A stretch of 39,452 nucleotides of DNA from Deltaproteobacteria bacterium (lineage in GTDB: Bacteria; Desulfobacterota; Binatia; Binatales; Binataceae): NCBI GenBank assembly GCA_019237115.1, contig JAFAHS010000247.1, positions 1 to 39,452 of the forward strand, written 5' to 3'. The position numbers and the translations under genes were made by a program. Below, in pieces: positions 8,435 to 17,005 of this stretch. The first letter of the stretch is position 1. The number at the start of each line of letters is the position of its first letter. The notes under the pieces are model-generated. The model was not told the origin of the DNA and searched no databases. It saw only the letters and a program-made list of their open reading frames with translations.

Positions 8435-8938
8435 TCAGGGCGCACCCCAGGCCGGCTTGCCGTCCGGGTGGTAGAAGGCCAGGCCCGGAGTTTGCGCCGC
8501 GGGAACATCGAGGGAAGTTCGTAATCTGCCGTTTGCATCGTACAATCCAAGGCCAGGCGTTCCTTCTGGACCCAGCGCCATCGTCGCGCGCTCTTTGCCA
8601 CTCGGATCGTAAAGATCCACGCCGGGTGATCCGTCCGGCGAAAGATCGATACTGATCCTGGTCGCGCCTTTGGCATCATTCAGGTTAATCCCAACCGTTC
8701 CATTCTCTCCGACGCCCATCGCACCCCTTACCGAGCCGTGGCTGTCGCGCAGCACGAATTGTTCGGCTTCGACGCTTCGGTTCTGCGGCGATGCCGGCAC
8801 CTGGGCCATCAGGACCCCTGCACCCGCAAACAGCAGCAGAGCACCCATCGCCTTACGAAGCCGGCGATTGGCGCTCCTAAGCTCAATCTGCTGCTGTTCC
8901 AACCGTGTAATCCGCTCGATCAGTTCGGCCTGCGTCAT
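8435..8938 (-). CDS. Membrane-anchored protein with 23-residue beta-type repeats
   Basis: The layout in this 167-residue protein is clear. Residues 4-29 are charged and Gln-rich with heptad character, a probable short coiled coil. Residues 30-46 are a membrane segment or signal anchor. From residue 61 there are four full repeats and one partial, starting at 61, 85, 108, 131 and 154. The consensus is hxLxDxxGxxRxxhxLxxxGxPGh, with a period of 23. The repeats would face the periplasm and could stack as a small beta structure; that is inference. I recognise the repeat style from uncharacterised bacterial proteins but cannot name a family. GGAG in the upstream GCGGAGAAATGAGCG supports the ATG at 8938. 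It precedes the Tyr-rich lipoprotein and diverges from the alcohol dehydrogenase. Confidence 0.78.
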   Translation of the reverse strand: MTQAELIERITRLEQQQIELRSANRRLRKAMGALLLFAGAGVLMAQVPASPQNRSVEAEQFVLRDSHGSVRGAMGVGENGTVGINLNDAKGATRISIDLSPDGSPGVDLYDPSGKERATMALGPEGTPGLGLYDANGRLRTSLDVPAAQTPGLAFYHPDGKPAWGAP

Positions 8939-9206
8939 CGCTCATTTCTCCGCAATTTTGTGGGATGATGGCATAAACCAGCCAAGCGCGCCCAATTCAC
9001 TCTGATTCGTTGAACTTCACCGCCGCGGAAGCGATGCTTTAGCGGGCCGCGAATCCAGATTTGCGAAGAGCAAGCGTACGAACCCTGACTGCGCCGCCCA
9101 GCTTGGGCAGAAGACGGCCGGTTTGATCCGGACCTGTGGAGAGACCCGTTTATGCTCCTTAACGAACCTGCGGCCTTCGAGCCTCCACCTCGCCTCGGTC
9201 TTGCCC

Positions 9207-9212
9207 TATAAT
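9207..9212 (+). promoter_or_regulatory. Candidate -10 box for the alcohol dehydrogenase gene
   Basis: A perfect TATAAT stands 19 bases before the TTG start at 9232, in a GC-rich 293-base gap between divergent genes that otherwise shows no gene. The bases 16-18 upstream show no good -35 match, so the promoter call rests on the -10 alone. Confidence 0.35.
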
Positions 9213-9231
9213 TAACCGGGACGAGCAACTC

Positions 9232-10233
9232 TTGAGAGCGATGGCGGTACATGAGCCGGCGCCCATCGAATCGGCGCCCCTGCGGGAACTCGAGACCGCC
9301 GTTCCGGATCCGGGAGCGGGCGAGATTCTCGTTCGAATTCGCACTTGCGGCGTATGCCGTACCGACCTGCACGTCGCTGAAGGCGATCTCCCGCCTCGGC
9401 TGCCCATGGTAATTCCCGGGCACGAGATCGTGGGCACCGTCGAGAAGCGCGGTATCGGCGCCGCCCGGTTTGCGCAAGGAGCGCGGGTTGGAATCGCATG
9501 GTTGCGCGAGACCTGCGGAACCTGCGTTTACTGCGCACGCGGTCGCGAGAACCTGTGTCCTAATGCGCGCTTTACGGGATGGGATCATCATGGCGGGTAC
9601 GCCGAGTTCGCGGTGGTGCGCGAGAGGTTCGCATACCCCTTGCCGGATACGATCGGAGATGAAGAAGCCGCCCCGTTGCTGTGCGCCGGAATCATCGGAT
9701 TTCGCGCCATCAAACGCGCCGACATCAAGCCCGGCGCCACCGTTGGTCTGTATGGATTCGGCGGCTCCGCCCATATCGCGTTGCAGGTGCTGAAGCACTG
9801 GGGATGCCGCGTGTTCGTGATGAGCCGTGGCGGAGTCCACCGCGACCTCGCATCGCAGCTCGGCGCCGAGTGGATTGGGGACGCGGACGAGTCCCCGCCG
9901 GCGTCGCTCGACGCTGCAATCCTGTTCGCCCCCGCGGGCAACCTGGTGTTGCCGGCGCTGGAAGCACTGGAACGCGGAGGGATCCTCGCGATTGCCGGTA
10001 TCTACCTGAGTCCGATTCCACAACTGGACTACCAGAAGCACTTGTTTTACGAGCGCGAGATTCGAAGCGTCACGGCCAATACTCGTGCCGACGCGGAAGA
10101 GTTCCTCAAAGTCGCCGGGGAGGTTCCGGTCCGCACCCACACCGTCGCGTTCGGTCTGTCCGAGGCTAACGTCGCGCTTGGGATGCTAAAGCACGATGAG
10201 ATAAAAGGCGCGGCGGTCCTGCGGGTGTCGTGA
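9232..10233 (+). CDS. Zinc-dependent alcohol dehydrogenase family protein
   Basis: Medium-chain dehydrogenase/reductase of 333 residues, oxidising alcohols or reducing aldehydes with NAD(P). Catalytic zinc ligands are visible as C42 (in CGVCRTDLH), H64 (GHE) and C151. The structural zinc site is C95, C98, C101 and C109. The nucleotide-binding turn GFGGSAH is at 175-181. The pattern GVCRTDLHVAEGDLP with GGYAEFAVV is typical of the AdhP-like zinc-binding subfamily. The start is taken as TTG 9232 because the family begins MRAM or MKAM; the ATG at 9241 would remove three residues. It appears monocistronic. The substrate is unknown. Confidence 0.9.
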   Translation: MRAMAVHEPAPIESAPLRELETAVPDPGAGEILVRIRTCGVCRTDLHVAEGDLPPRLPMVIPGHEIVGTVEKRGIGAARFAQGARVGIAWLRETCGTCVYCARGRENLCPNARFTGWDHHGGYAEFAVVRERFAYPLPDTIGDEEAAPLLCAGIIGFRAIKRADIKPGATVGLYGFGGSAHIALQVLKHWGCRVFVMSRGGVHRDLASQLGAEWIGDADESPPASLDAAILFAPAGNLVLPALEALERGGILAIAGIYLSPIPQLDYQKHLFYEREIRSVTANTRADAEEFLKVAGEVPVRTHTVAFGLSEANVALGMLKHDEIKGAAVLRVS

Positions 10234-10402
10234 CGGTCGCTTCGGGAAGTGGGCGAGCCAATCGCTCCAGTACGGTTTTTTGCCTGGTCGACTCCAACTG
10301 GGAGTCCAGTTCCGAGCACCTTAGTCCGCCGAAATCCTCCGCTTTCCGGCCGTTGATTGACCGGCGCGAGCATCGCTTGCTACCTTGAGATTCGAGGCAT
10401 CA

Positions 10403-10939
10403 ATGGCAGCCAGTGACGATGTGAAAGCGTTGTCGAAGGGTGACGAAATTCTGCTCGGCGACACCGCGATTCTGACGCGGCTGGACAAGGCGCTCGGCTG
10501 GGCACGAAAGTTTTCCATCTTTCCTTATCCTTTCGCGACCGCGTGCTGCGCGATGGAGTACATGTCGCTCTCCATGACGCCGTACGATATCGACCGGTTT
10601 GGTGCGCTGCTGCCCCGCTTTACACCGCGGCAAGCGGACCTCCTCATGGTCATTGGAACCGTGTCGGTTCGCCAGGGGCCAATCCTGCGAAGGGTCTACG
10701 AGCAGATGGGCGAGCCGAAGTGGGTAATGGCTTTCGGCGCGTGCGCCTCAACCGGCGGGTTCTATGATAACTACGCGACCCTACCCGGGATAGATCGAAT
10801 CGTGCCGGTCGATGTCTACGTACCGGGATGTCCGCCGCGGCCCGAGTCGGTCCTGGACGCGTTGATGGCGTTGCAGCGCAAGATTCAGGGACAGAAGCAG
10901 AAACTCCTCGCGCTCGGCGAGAAGCATCAGGCGACTTAG
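10403..10939 (+). CDS. nuoB: NADH-quinone oxidoreductase subunit B
   Basis: NuoB carries the terminal [4Fe-4S] cluster N2 of complex I, which hands electrons to quinone at the membrane junction. All four cluster ligands are present: C48 and C49 (TACCAMEY), C114 (FGACAST) and C143 (VPGCPPRPE). Length is 178 residues. The start is ATG 10403, with GAGG six bases upstream, in preference to a TTG at 10385. The next gene is nuoF after 33 bases, not nuoC as in the usual order. The N-terminal 20 residues (DDVKALSKGDEILLGD) replace the usual leader and are unremarkable. Function is confident; whether this is the only nuoB copy cannot be seen here. Confidence 0.94.
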   Translation: MAASDDVKALSKGDEILLGDTAILTRLDKALGWARKFSIFPYPFATACCAMEYMSLSMTPYDIDRFGALLPRFTPRQADLLMVIGTVSVRQGPILRRVYEQMGEPKWVMAFGACASTGGFYDNYATLPGIDRIVPVDVYVPGCPPRPESVLDALMALQRKIQGQKQKLLALGEKHQAT

Positions 10940-10972
10940 TTCGGCCCGCTAAAGCCCGTTAAACGGTTCGCG

Positions 10973-12295
10973 ATGGAACGAATTCTTACGCGCTGGCTGG
11001 ATATCCCTGACATCCGACGCCTTGAGGTGTACGAAGCGAACGGCGGCTACCAGGCGCTGCGCAAGGCGCTGTTCGACATGAAGCCCGAAGAGGTTATCAA
11101 CGAGGTCAAGAACTCGAATCTCCGGGGGCGGGGCGGGGCTGCGTTTCCGACCGGCACCAAGTGGAGCTTCATCCCCAAGGAATCGAAGAAACCGGTCTAT
11201 GTGTGCTGCAACGCGGATGAGAGTGAGCCGGGAACCTTCGCCAATCGCTACCAGCTCGAACTCGATCCGCACCAGGTACTCGAGGGGATTCTGATCGCAT
11301 GCCGCGCGGTTAACTCGCACGTTGCATATATATATTTTCGCGGCGAGTTCACGGTTCAGAAAAAAATCGTCGAAACCGCGATTGCCGAAGCCCGGGCCAA
11401 GGGCTATCTGGGCAAGAACGTGATGGGTTCCGGGTTCGACGTCGAGATCTACACCCACCGCGGCGCGGGCGCCTACATCTGCGGAGAGGAGACCGGGCTT
11501 CTGGAATCGCTCGAGGGCAAGCGCGGCTATCCTCGCAACCGTCCTCCGTTTCCGGCCATCCAGGGGGCATTCGGATCGCCCACCGTGGTCAACAACGTCG
11601 AGACGCTCTCGAACGTGCCGTGGATTATCAAGAAGGGTGCGGACTGGTATCGATCGATCGGTCCCGAGAAAAGCCCGGGACCGAAGCTGTTTTGCCTCTC
11701 GGGCCACGTCAACAAACCGGGACTCTATGAGCTGCCGATGGGATTCCCGCTGAAGGACCTGATCCACGACATCGGCGGCGGAATTACCGGCGGGCGCAAG
11801 CTCAAGGCGGTAATTCCCGGGGGGGCGTCGTTTCCACCCTTTACCGCCGCCGAAGCCGAGAAGGTGATGATGGATTTCGATTCGGTGCGCGCGGCCGGGT
11901 CGCTGATGGGCACCGCCGGGGTGATGGTGATGCACGACGACACCTGCATGGTCGACGTGCTCCGCACGGTCGCGCATTTTTTCCATCATGAGTCGTGCGG
12001 GCAGTGCACGCCGTGTCGTGAAGGGTGCGGATGGATCGAGAAGCTGATGGTGGACATGGAAGCGGGGCGCGGCAAGCCACAGGACCTCGATTTGATGCTC
12101 AACATCGCCAACAACATGGAAGGCAATACCATCTGCGTGTTGGCGGACTCGCTCTCGATGCCGACCCGCGGCTTCATTACCAAGTTCCGGTCCGAGTTCG
12201 AAGATCACGTGCGGCTGGGGCGCTGTCCGTTCCGCGACCGCGACGGACGCCTCGCGCCTCCCGCGCACAGCGCCTACCAGGAAGAGCACGCCTGA
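10973..12295 (+). CDS. nuoF: NADH-quinone oxidoreductase subunit F (NADH and FMN binding)
   Basis: NuoF oxidises NADH through FMN and cluster N3 at the tip of the complex I peripheral arm. The FMN/NADH region has RGRGGAAFPTGTKW near residues 51-64 and CNADESEPGTF near 80. GAYICGEETGLLESLEGKRG follows, and the C-terminal [4Fe-4S] site is SCGQCTPCREG with a fourth Cys in NTICVLAD. The 440 residues fit the family. The stop TGA overlaps the nuoG ATG by one base (12295), so translation is coupled. NuoE, the normal [2Fe-2S] partner, is not encoded beside it. The cluster ligands are intact, so the protein should be functional. Confidence 0.95.
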   Translation: MERILTRWLDIPDIRRLEVYEANGGYQALRKALFDMKPEEVINEVKNSNLRGRGGAAFPTGTKWSFIPKESKKPVYVCCNADESEPGTFANRYQLELDPHQVLEGILIACRAVNSHVAYIYFRGEFTVQKKIVETAIAEARAKGYLGKNVMGSGFDVEIYTHRGAGAYICGEETGLLESLEGKRGYPRNRPPFPAIQGAFGSPTVVNNVETLSNVPWIIKKGADWYRSIGPEKSPGPKLFCLSGHVNKPGLYELPMGFPLKDLIHDIGGGITGGRKLKAVIPGGASFPPFTAAEAEKVMMDFDSVRAAGSLMGTAGVMVMHDDTCMVDVLRTVAHFFHHESCGQCTPCREGCGWIEKLMVDMEAGRGKPQDLDLMLNIANNMEGNTICVLADSLSMPTRGFITKFRSEFEDHVRLGRCPFRDRDGRLAPPAHSAYQEEHA

Positions 12296-13875
12296 TGCCG
12301 AAGCTCACCATCGACGGCAAGGAGATCGAAGTCGCAGACGGACTGAACCTGGTTCAGGCCGCAGATCAGGCGGGCATAGAAATTCCGCACTATTGCTACC
12401 ACCCGGGGCTCACCATCGTGGGCAACTGCCGCATGTGCCTGGTCGAGGTGGAGAAAGCACCCAAGCTGCAGATCGCATGCAACACTCGTGCTGCGGATGG
12501 AATGGTGGTGCACACCACCAGCGATCGCACCAAGACCGCACAGAAAGCGGTGCTGGAATTTCTACTCATCAATCATCCGATCGACTGCCCGGTGTGCGAT
12601 CAGGCGGGCGAGTGCAAGCTGCAAGACTACTACATGGACTATGATCAGCAGCCCTCGCGCTTTCCGCTCGGTAAGAAGAACAAGAAGGGCAAGGCGATCG
12701 ATATCGGCTCGGACGTGATGCTGGACCAGGAGCGCTGCATCCTGTGTGCACGCTGTACCCGGTTCTTCGATGAAATTACCCACACCAGCGAGTTGGCGAT
12801 TTTCGGCCGCGGCGATCACAACGAGATCGATCATTGGCCCGACAAACCGATCGACAACAAGTACGCCGGCAACGCGATCGATATCTGTCCGGTGGGAGCG
12901 CTGACCGAGAAGGACTTCCGCTTCCGGATGCGGGTCTGGTACCTGCATCGCACGCCTTCGGTATGCGCGGGATGCGAACGCGGATGTTCGATCGACGTTC
13001 ACCACCAGCGTGGACGAATCTATCGGTATAAGCCGCGGCATAACCCCGAGGTCAACAGCTACTGGATGTGCGATGAAGGACGGCACAGCTTCAGGGCACT
13101 TCAAACCGAAACCCGACTTACTACCCCGCTGTGCCAGTCCGGGGATCGAATGGTGGCGGAGGGATGGCCCGAGGCGCTGCGCCGCGCGGCGAGCCGGATC
13201 ATGGAAATCGGTGGTCAGGCGGGCGCGAATGCAATTGGTGCAGTGGTGGGAGCGCAGGCGACCAACGAGGAGGCTTTCACGCTCAAGCGCCTGCTCGCGA
13301 CCACCATAGGATCGGAGCGTATCGCCGGTCTGAGCTGGTCGGCGCCGGGCAGCAGCGGCGATGATGATCTGCTGATTCGCGCCAACAAGAACCCCAACGC
13401 CCGCGGCCTGCAAGCCCTCTCCATCCCGCTGGCGGCACTCGATTCTCTGACCACCGCGATCGCGGCCGGCGAGCTGAAAATGCTGATCACGCTGCGCGCC
13501 GACCTGGTTCGGGTGCTGGGCGAGCAAGAATTCCTCAAGCGATTTGGTCCGCTGGATTACCTGCTGGTGCTGGACACCGACGCCAATCTGACCGGCCAGA
13601 TGGCGAACCAGATTTGGCCGATTGCCGCCTACCCGGAAATCGACGGCAGCTTCACCAATTTCAAAGGCCGCGTGCAACGCATTCACAGCGCGTTTGCGCC
13701 GCCCGGACAGGCACTTCCCGCGGTCGAAGCAATCGCGCGGCTGGGACACGCCCTCGATAGCGTCGAGCGTCCTCATACCGCCGGAGCGGTTTTCGCGGAA
13801 ATGGCGAAGGAAGAGCCGGCCTTTCGCGGGATGAGCTTCGAACTCGGCCAGCACGGCCGCGACCTATCAGGGTAA
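12295..13875 (+). CDS. nuoG: NADH-quinone oxidoreductase subunit G, short form
   Basis: Iron-sulfur subunit relaying electrons from NuoF. Residues C34, C45, C48 and C62 form the [2Fe-2S] site. H94, C98, C101 and C107 form the His-Cys [4Fe-4S] site. C148, C151, C154 and C198 form the next cluster, and C224, C227, C231 and C259 form the extra N7-like site at the head of the molybdopterin-oxidoreductase-type domain. At 526 residues it is shorter than most NuoG proteins (roughly 680-900); the missing part is the C-terminal half of that catalytically inert domain. The start is ATG 12295, overlapping the nuoF stop; earlier in-frame ATGs lie within nuoF. No second piece follows in any frame. Confidence 0.93.
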   Translation: MPKLTIDGKEIEVADGLNLVQAADQAGIEIPHYCYHPGLTIVGNCRMCLVEVEKAPKLQIACNTRAADGMVVHTTSDRTKTAQKAVLEFLLINHPIDCPVCDQAGECKLQDYYMDYDQQPSRFPLGKKNKKGKAIDIGSDVMLDQERCILCARCTRFFDEITHTSELAIFGRGDHNEIDHWPDKPIDNKYAGNAIDICPVGALTEKDFRFRMRVWYLHRTPSVCAGCERGCSIDVHHQRGRIYRYKPRHNPEVNSYWMCDEGRHSFRALQTETRLTTPLCQSGDRMVAEGWPEALRRAASRIMEIGGQAGANAIGAVVGAQATNEEAFTLKRLLATTIGSERIAGLSWSAPGSSGDDDLLIRANKNPNARGLQALSIPLAALDSLTTAIAAGELKMLITLRADLVRVLGEQEFLKRFGPLDYLLVLDTDANLTGQMANQIWPIAAYPEIDGSFTNFKGRVQRIHSAFAPPGQALPAVEAIARLGHALDSVERPHTAGAVFAEMAKEEPAFRGMSFELGQHGRDLSG

Positions 13876-14050
13876 GAAATCCGCTCGCGCAGAGATGGAT
13901 TGAGCAGCCCCGCGTGCAGTGCCTCACTGCGTTTGGGGCCCATGCACCTGGGCCGTCCATGCGCAGGACGCTAAGCGCCACAGCGCCCTCTCCACCCTGA
14001 CCGGGAGGTGAGTGCGGCAGCCTCAAGCAGTTTTAGAGCGGGTGGGGAGG

Positions 14051-14086
14051 CGGGTGAGCCGGTCGAAAATCCGGGCGGCTCACCCG
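14051..14086. terminator. GC hairpin between convergent nuoG and DUF1329 genes
   Basis: An 11-base perfect inverted repeat (CGGGTGAGCCG at 14051-14061, CGGCTCACCCG at 14076-14086) encloses a 14-base loop, 175 bases after the nuoG stop and 26 bases from the end of the convergent DUF1329 gene. No T run follows on either strand, so it is not a classical intrinsic terminator; bidirectional termination or transcript protection is inferred from its location. The rest of the 237-base gap shows no gene. Confidence 0.5.
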
Positions 14087-14112
14087 TCGTCGCGCTGATG
14101 CTGCCGCGAACG

Positions 14113-15495
14113 CTACGGTGCTGCTCTCACCATTGCGTCAGTGGTGAAGAAATCGCGTCCCACGGCGCCCATGTTGATGTACCAGCATTCCCGTTCCGGG
14201 GTGTTCTTGCCGGGCAGATAACACATGGTGGCCAACCCGGATTGCACATCGGTAGAGGCGGCGCCCACCACGAATTCGCGTTTGAACGGGTAGATCGCCA
14301 CGCGCGCATCGGGAACCGGGCGGTCGCGATAGGTTAACCAGTAGATGTGGTTCTGCCAGAGTTCGCCGCGTGCATCGTATTCGTCGACGTACGGTTCGAA
14401 CCACATTTCGTTATCGATATAGAGTATCGACTTGGAGTGTAGTGCCTGCCGATTGTTGGAACTCCAGCGCGGCGTGGTCTGTACGATGTACACCGGCCGC
14501 AGCTCCCAGTTCTCGGGACAGGCGCTTGCCCCACCATCGGTTGCGCAGGTTATCTCCGGCGAGTGCGCCGCGTTCACCGACGCGAGCATGGTTTTCTGTC
14601 CGAGAAACTTGTAGTCGTACTCTTCGATTTTGGCGTTGAATCCCGAGTAGTGATCGGGATCCCACGCGGTCGGATTGCCGCCCCCGGCCACCGAGTCGCT
14701 CATGATTCCTTCGTTCAGCCGGCGGACCCGGCGCGCTCCGGTGGACCACTCCCACATGTCGTCGGCCTTGTTCGGATTCTCATAGCGGTAACGGATAAAC
14801 CCGCCGCCGCGCAGGTTCTCGGGTGCCAAGATTGGGTAGAGGCCGAACAGCCAGTAGCGGTTGGTTGCTTTGAAGTCGGGATCGATTGGCATCGGCTCGA
14901 CCTCGGTTCGTCCAACCTCGTCATAACCGGCGTAGTGACCGATCTGGAAATAGTCCAGCACCCGGTAAGGGCGATTGCGTCCCGCGTAGATGTCTTCGCA
15001 ATCGTAGAAGCGCAGGTCATAGTCATCGCTGGTGATGGGGCGGAAGGCATTGTTCCAGATGATCTTGGTTGCAATGCTGGGATCATTCGGATCCAGGAAT
15101 GGAAACGGCTGCCCCGCCACGTAGTTGACCATGGTGCGGCCGTCGGGCGAGAGCCTGACCTGCTGCGAGTACTTCTCGGTCGCGTCGCGATAGGGCGGTG
15201 GCCACTCCATGTGTTCGCTGGGGACGACCTTCATCGTCATTCCCTGGGTGACTTCGTAGTAGACCCCGGGCGAAACCAGGTCCTTCACCTTGTACGAGTT
15301 GGCATAGGTGACCACGTCGCCCGGTTTTACCCCGTAAGGATTGTGCACGGTGGTCGCGGGCTGGGCTTGGGTTACGGGCGGAGGGTTGGAGCTGGTCTGT
15401 GCTAATCCTGGCAATGGCACTAAAGCGAGTGCCAGGGCGATGGCAAGCGTGAATACGGGCGCTCGCCAACGAAACGGGACGGTTTCTCTGCGCAT
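14113..15495 (-). CDS. DUF1329 envelope protein, copy 1
   Basis: A secreted protein of 460 residues with a signal peptide at about 1-33 (hydrophobic core then LPGLAQ). DUF1329 proteins are outer-membrane-associated, structurally likened to LolA/LolB-type lipoprotein carriers, and often sit near RND exporters and DUF1302 genes; none of those are here. Visible family signatures are LVSPGVYYEVTQGMTM, EWPPPYRDATEKY, AGQPFPFLDPNDP, RRVRR and near the end TYRDRPVPDARVAIYPFKR and ECWYINMGAVG. A paralogue lies at 35588-36949. A strong AAGGAGGT lies five bases before the ATG. A 228-base leader separates it from the PLP enzyme gene upstream, so it probably has its own promoter. The ligand is unknown. 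Confidence 0.9.
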   Translation of the reverse strand: MRRETVPFRWRAPVFTLAIALALALVPLPGLAQTSSNPPPVTQAQPATTVHNPYGVKPGDVVTYANSYKVKDLVSPGVYYEVTQGMTMKVVPSEHMEWPPPYRDATEKYSQQVRLSPDGRTMVNYVAGQPFPFLDPNDPSIATKIIWNNAFRPITSDDYDLRFYDCEDIYAGRNRPYRVLDYFQIGHYAGYDEVGRTEVEPMPIDPDFKATNRYWLFGLYPILAPENLRGGGFIRYRYENPNKADDMWEWSTGARRVRRLNEGIMSDSVAGGGNPTAWDPDHYSGFNAKIEEYDYKFLGQKTMLASVNAAHSPEITCATDGGASACPENWELRPVYIVQTTPRWSSNNRQALHSKSILYIDNEMWFEPYVDEYDARGELWQNHIYWLTYRDRPVPDARVAIYPFKREFVVGAASTDVQSGLATMCYLPGKNTPERECWYINMGAVGRDFFTTDAMVRAAP

Positions 15496-15500
15496 AGGTG

Positions 15501-15508
15501 ACCTCCTT
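15501..15508 (-). promoter_or_regulatory. Consensus ribosome binding site of DUF1329 copy 1
   Basis: AAGGAGGT on the minus strand is fully complementary to the 16S 3' end core and sits five bases before the ATG at 15495. It is the strongest such site seen in the window and suggests high translation. Confidence 0.8.
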
Positions 15509-15723
15509 CGGCCGGTTCGGGTGGAAACGGTCTGACCCAGATGCCGCAGCGAACCGCCACGGGCCGCGCCCGCGCGCGAAAAAGAGAACAGAGAGCCGCG
15601 TCAATCGCGGTCCCTGCGAAGGCATCTGATTTTAGCGACGAGGCGGCCTCTTGAATTGTTCAGGCCAGGGAGATGAAAAACGCCGAAAACGATTTAAGTC
15701 GATCTAATGACGGCGGCGGATGA

Positions 15724-16890
15724 TTAGTCGTAGGTCGCGCGCAGAGCGATTTCGAAATCCTCGATCAGATCATCGCTGGTCTCCAGTCCAACCGACAGAC
15801 GCACCAGGCCGTCGCGAATTCCCGCGCGCGCCCGGTCCTCGGCCGTCATGCCCAAGTGCGAGGTGGTGGCCGGGCGCGTGATCAGTGTCTCGACACCGCC
15901 GAGGCTTGGTGCGCAAATCGGGATCGTCACGTTGGCGATGAACCGGTCCGCGGCCCGTGCCTCGCCCTGCAGCTCGAAGCTGAGCACGCCGCCGAAACCA
16001 TCGAACAATTCGCAGGCGCGGAGATGATTGGGGTGACTCTCCAGGCCGGGGTAGTTAACCCGGGTCACCCGCGGATGCTGTTCGAGAAACCGCGCGATCC
16101 GCAGTGCGCTTTCGTTCTGATGTCGCACCCTCACGCCCAGCGTCTTGAGGCCCCGCTGGAGCAGGAAGCAGGCGTGCGGATCCAGCGCGCCACCGAAGTG
16201 ATTCAGCTTGCGGGTGATTTCTCCGATCAGCTCGCCGCGTCCAATTACCGCGCCGGCGACGATGTCGGTATGTCCGTTCAGATACTTGGTCGCGCTGTGC
16301 AGGGAGAGATCGAACCCGATTTCGGAGGGTCGGAAATTCACCGGGCTTGCGAAGGTGTTGTCAATCAGCGAGAGCAGCCCGTGCTCCGATGCGAACTCGC
16401 AGGCGGCCCGCAAATCGCCGACCTGCACCAGCGGGTTGGAAATCGCCTCAACATAAATCGCCTTGGTGTGCGAGCGTATCATTTCGCGCCACGAGGGCGG
16501 GTCGTCGGCATCGATGAAGTCGACCTCGATTCCGATCGATGGGAATTCCTGCGTGAGCAGGTCGTGGGTGCCGCCATACAGACAATCCTGCGCAAGCAGA
16601 TGGCCGCCACCGCCGACCACGGTGAGCAGGGCCGCCGAAATTGCGGCCATGCCGCTACCGGCGACCAGCGCCGCATCCGCGTTTTCGAGCATCGCCAGCT
16701 TGGTGTGCAGTGCGAGATGGTTGGGCGTGTTGTTAAGCCGGATGTAGCGGAGGTCGTGGTAGCTCGTCTGGCCGCTGTATTCGTAAGTGGAGGACTGAAA
16801 GATCGGCAGCGTAACTGCTCCGCCGATCCGTTGCTCGGGTTCGCCGGCGTGAATGAGCTTGGTGTCGAGCCCCTTCATCAGCTTGGCCAT
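15724..16890 (-). CDS. Trans-sulfuration-family PLP enzyme (cystathionine gamma-synthase/lyase type)
   Basis: A fold-type I PLP enzyme of the Cys/Met metabolism family, which carries out gamma- or beta-elimination or replacement on sulfur amino acids. The PLP lysine is K202 in LHSATKYLNGHTD. D177 (LIDNTF) pairs with the pyridine nitrogen, Y105 in CLYGGTHD is the ring-stacking Tyr, and SGMAAISAAL (79-88) is the phosphate loop. The usual YxRxxNPT segment reads YIRLNNTPNH (49-58), a divergent version. Length is 388 residues. I start at ATG 16890 because GGGAGG (16899-16904) lies eight bases upstream; an ATG at 16911 precedes that site. No methionine or cysteine pathway genes adjoin it, so the exact reaction (synthase, lyase, sulfhydrylase) is open. 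Confidence 0.88.
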   Translation of the reverse strand: MAKLMKGLDTKLIHAGEPEQRIGGAVTLPIFQSSTYEYSGQTSYHDLRYIRLNNTPNHLALHTKLAMLENADAALVAGSGMAAISAALLTVVGGGGHLLAQDCLYGGTHDLLTQEFPSIGIEVDFIDADDPPSWREMIRSHTKAIYVEAISNPLVQVGDLRAACEFASEHGLLSLIDNTFASPVNFRPSEIGFDLSLHSATKYLNGHTDIVAGAVIGRGELIGEITRKLNHFGGALDPHACFLLQRGLKTLGVRVRHQNESALRIARFLEQHPRVTRVNYPGLESHPNHLRACELFDGFGGVLSFELQGEARAADRFIANVTIPICAPSLGGVETLITRPATTSHLGMTAEDRARAGIRDGLVRLSVGLETSDDLIEDFEIALRATYD

Positions 16891-16898
16891 GCGGATAG

Positions 16899-16904
16899 CC
16901 TCCC
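16899..16904 (-). promoter_or_regulatory. Ribosome binding site that decides the PLP enzyme start
   Basis: GGGAGG on the minus strand lies eight bases before the ATG at 16890 and downstream of the alternative ATG at 16911, which has no comparable site. This favours the 388-residue product. Confidence 0.6.
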
Positions 16905-17005
16905 GCGCCATCTTAACCGATTGACGGGGCAGGAGCTTACGACCCCGCCGGGGCCCGGCGGGTGTTCAATGCGTGTGCGGCTGCCGCTATGCTTGTGACA
17001 GAACG

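Noticed and set aside
10284..10309. Hairpin after the alcohol dehydrogenase gene as an intrinsic terminator
   Set aside because: The stem is six bases plus a bulged extension and no T run follows; the T run lies on the wrong side.
12295..13875. nuoG broken by a frameshift, because it is short
   Set aside because: No continuing molybdopterin-domain sequence is found after the stop in any frame; the following 237 bases are non-coding with a hairpin.
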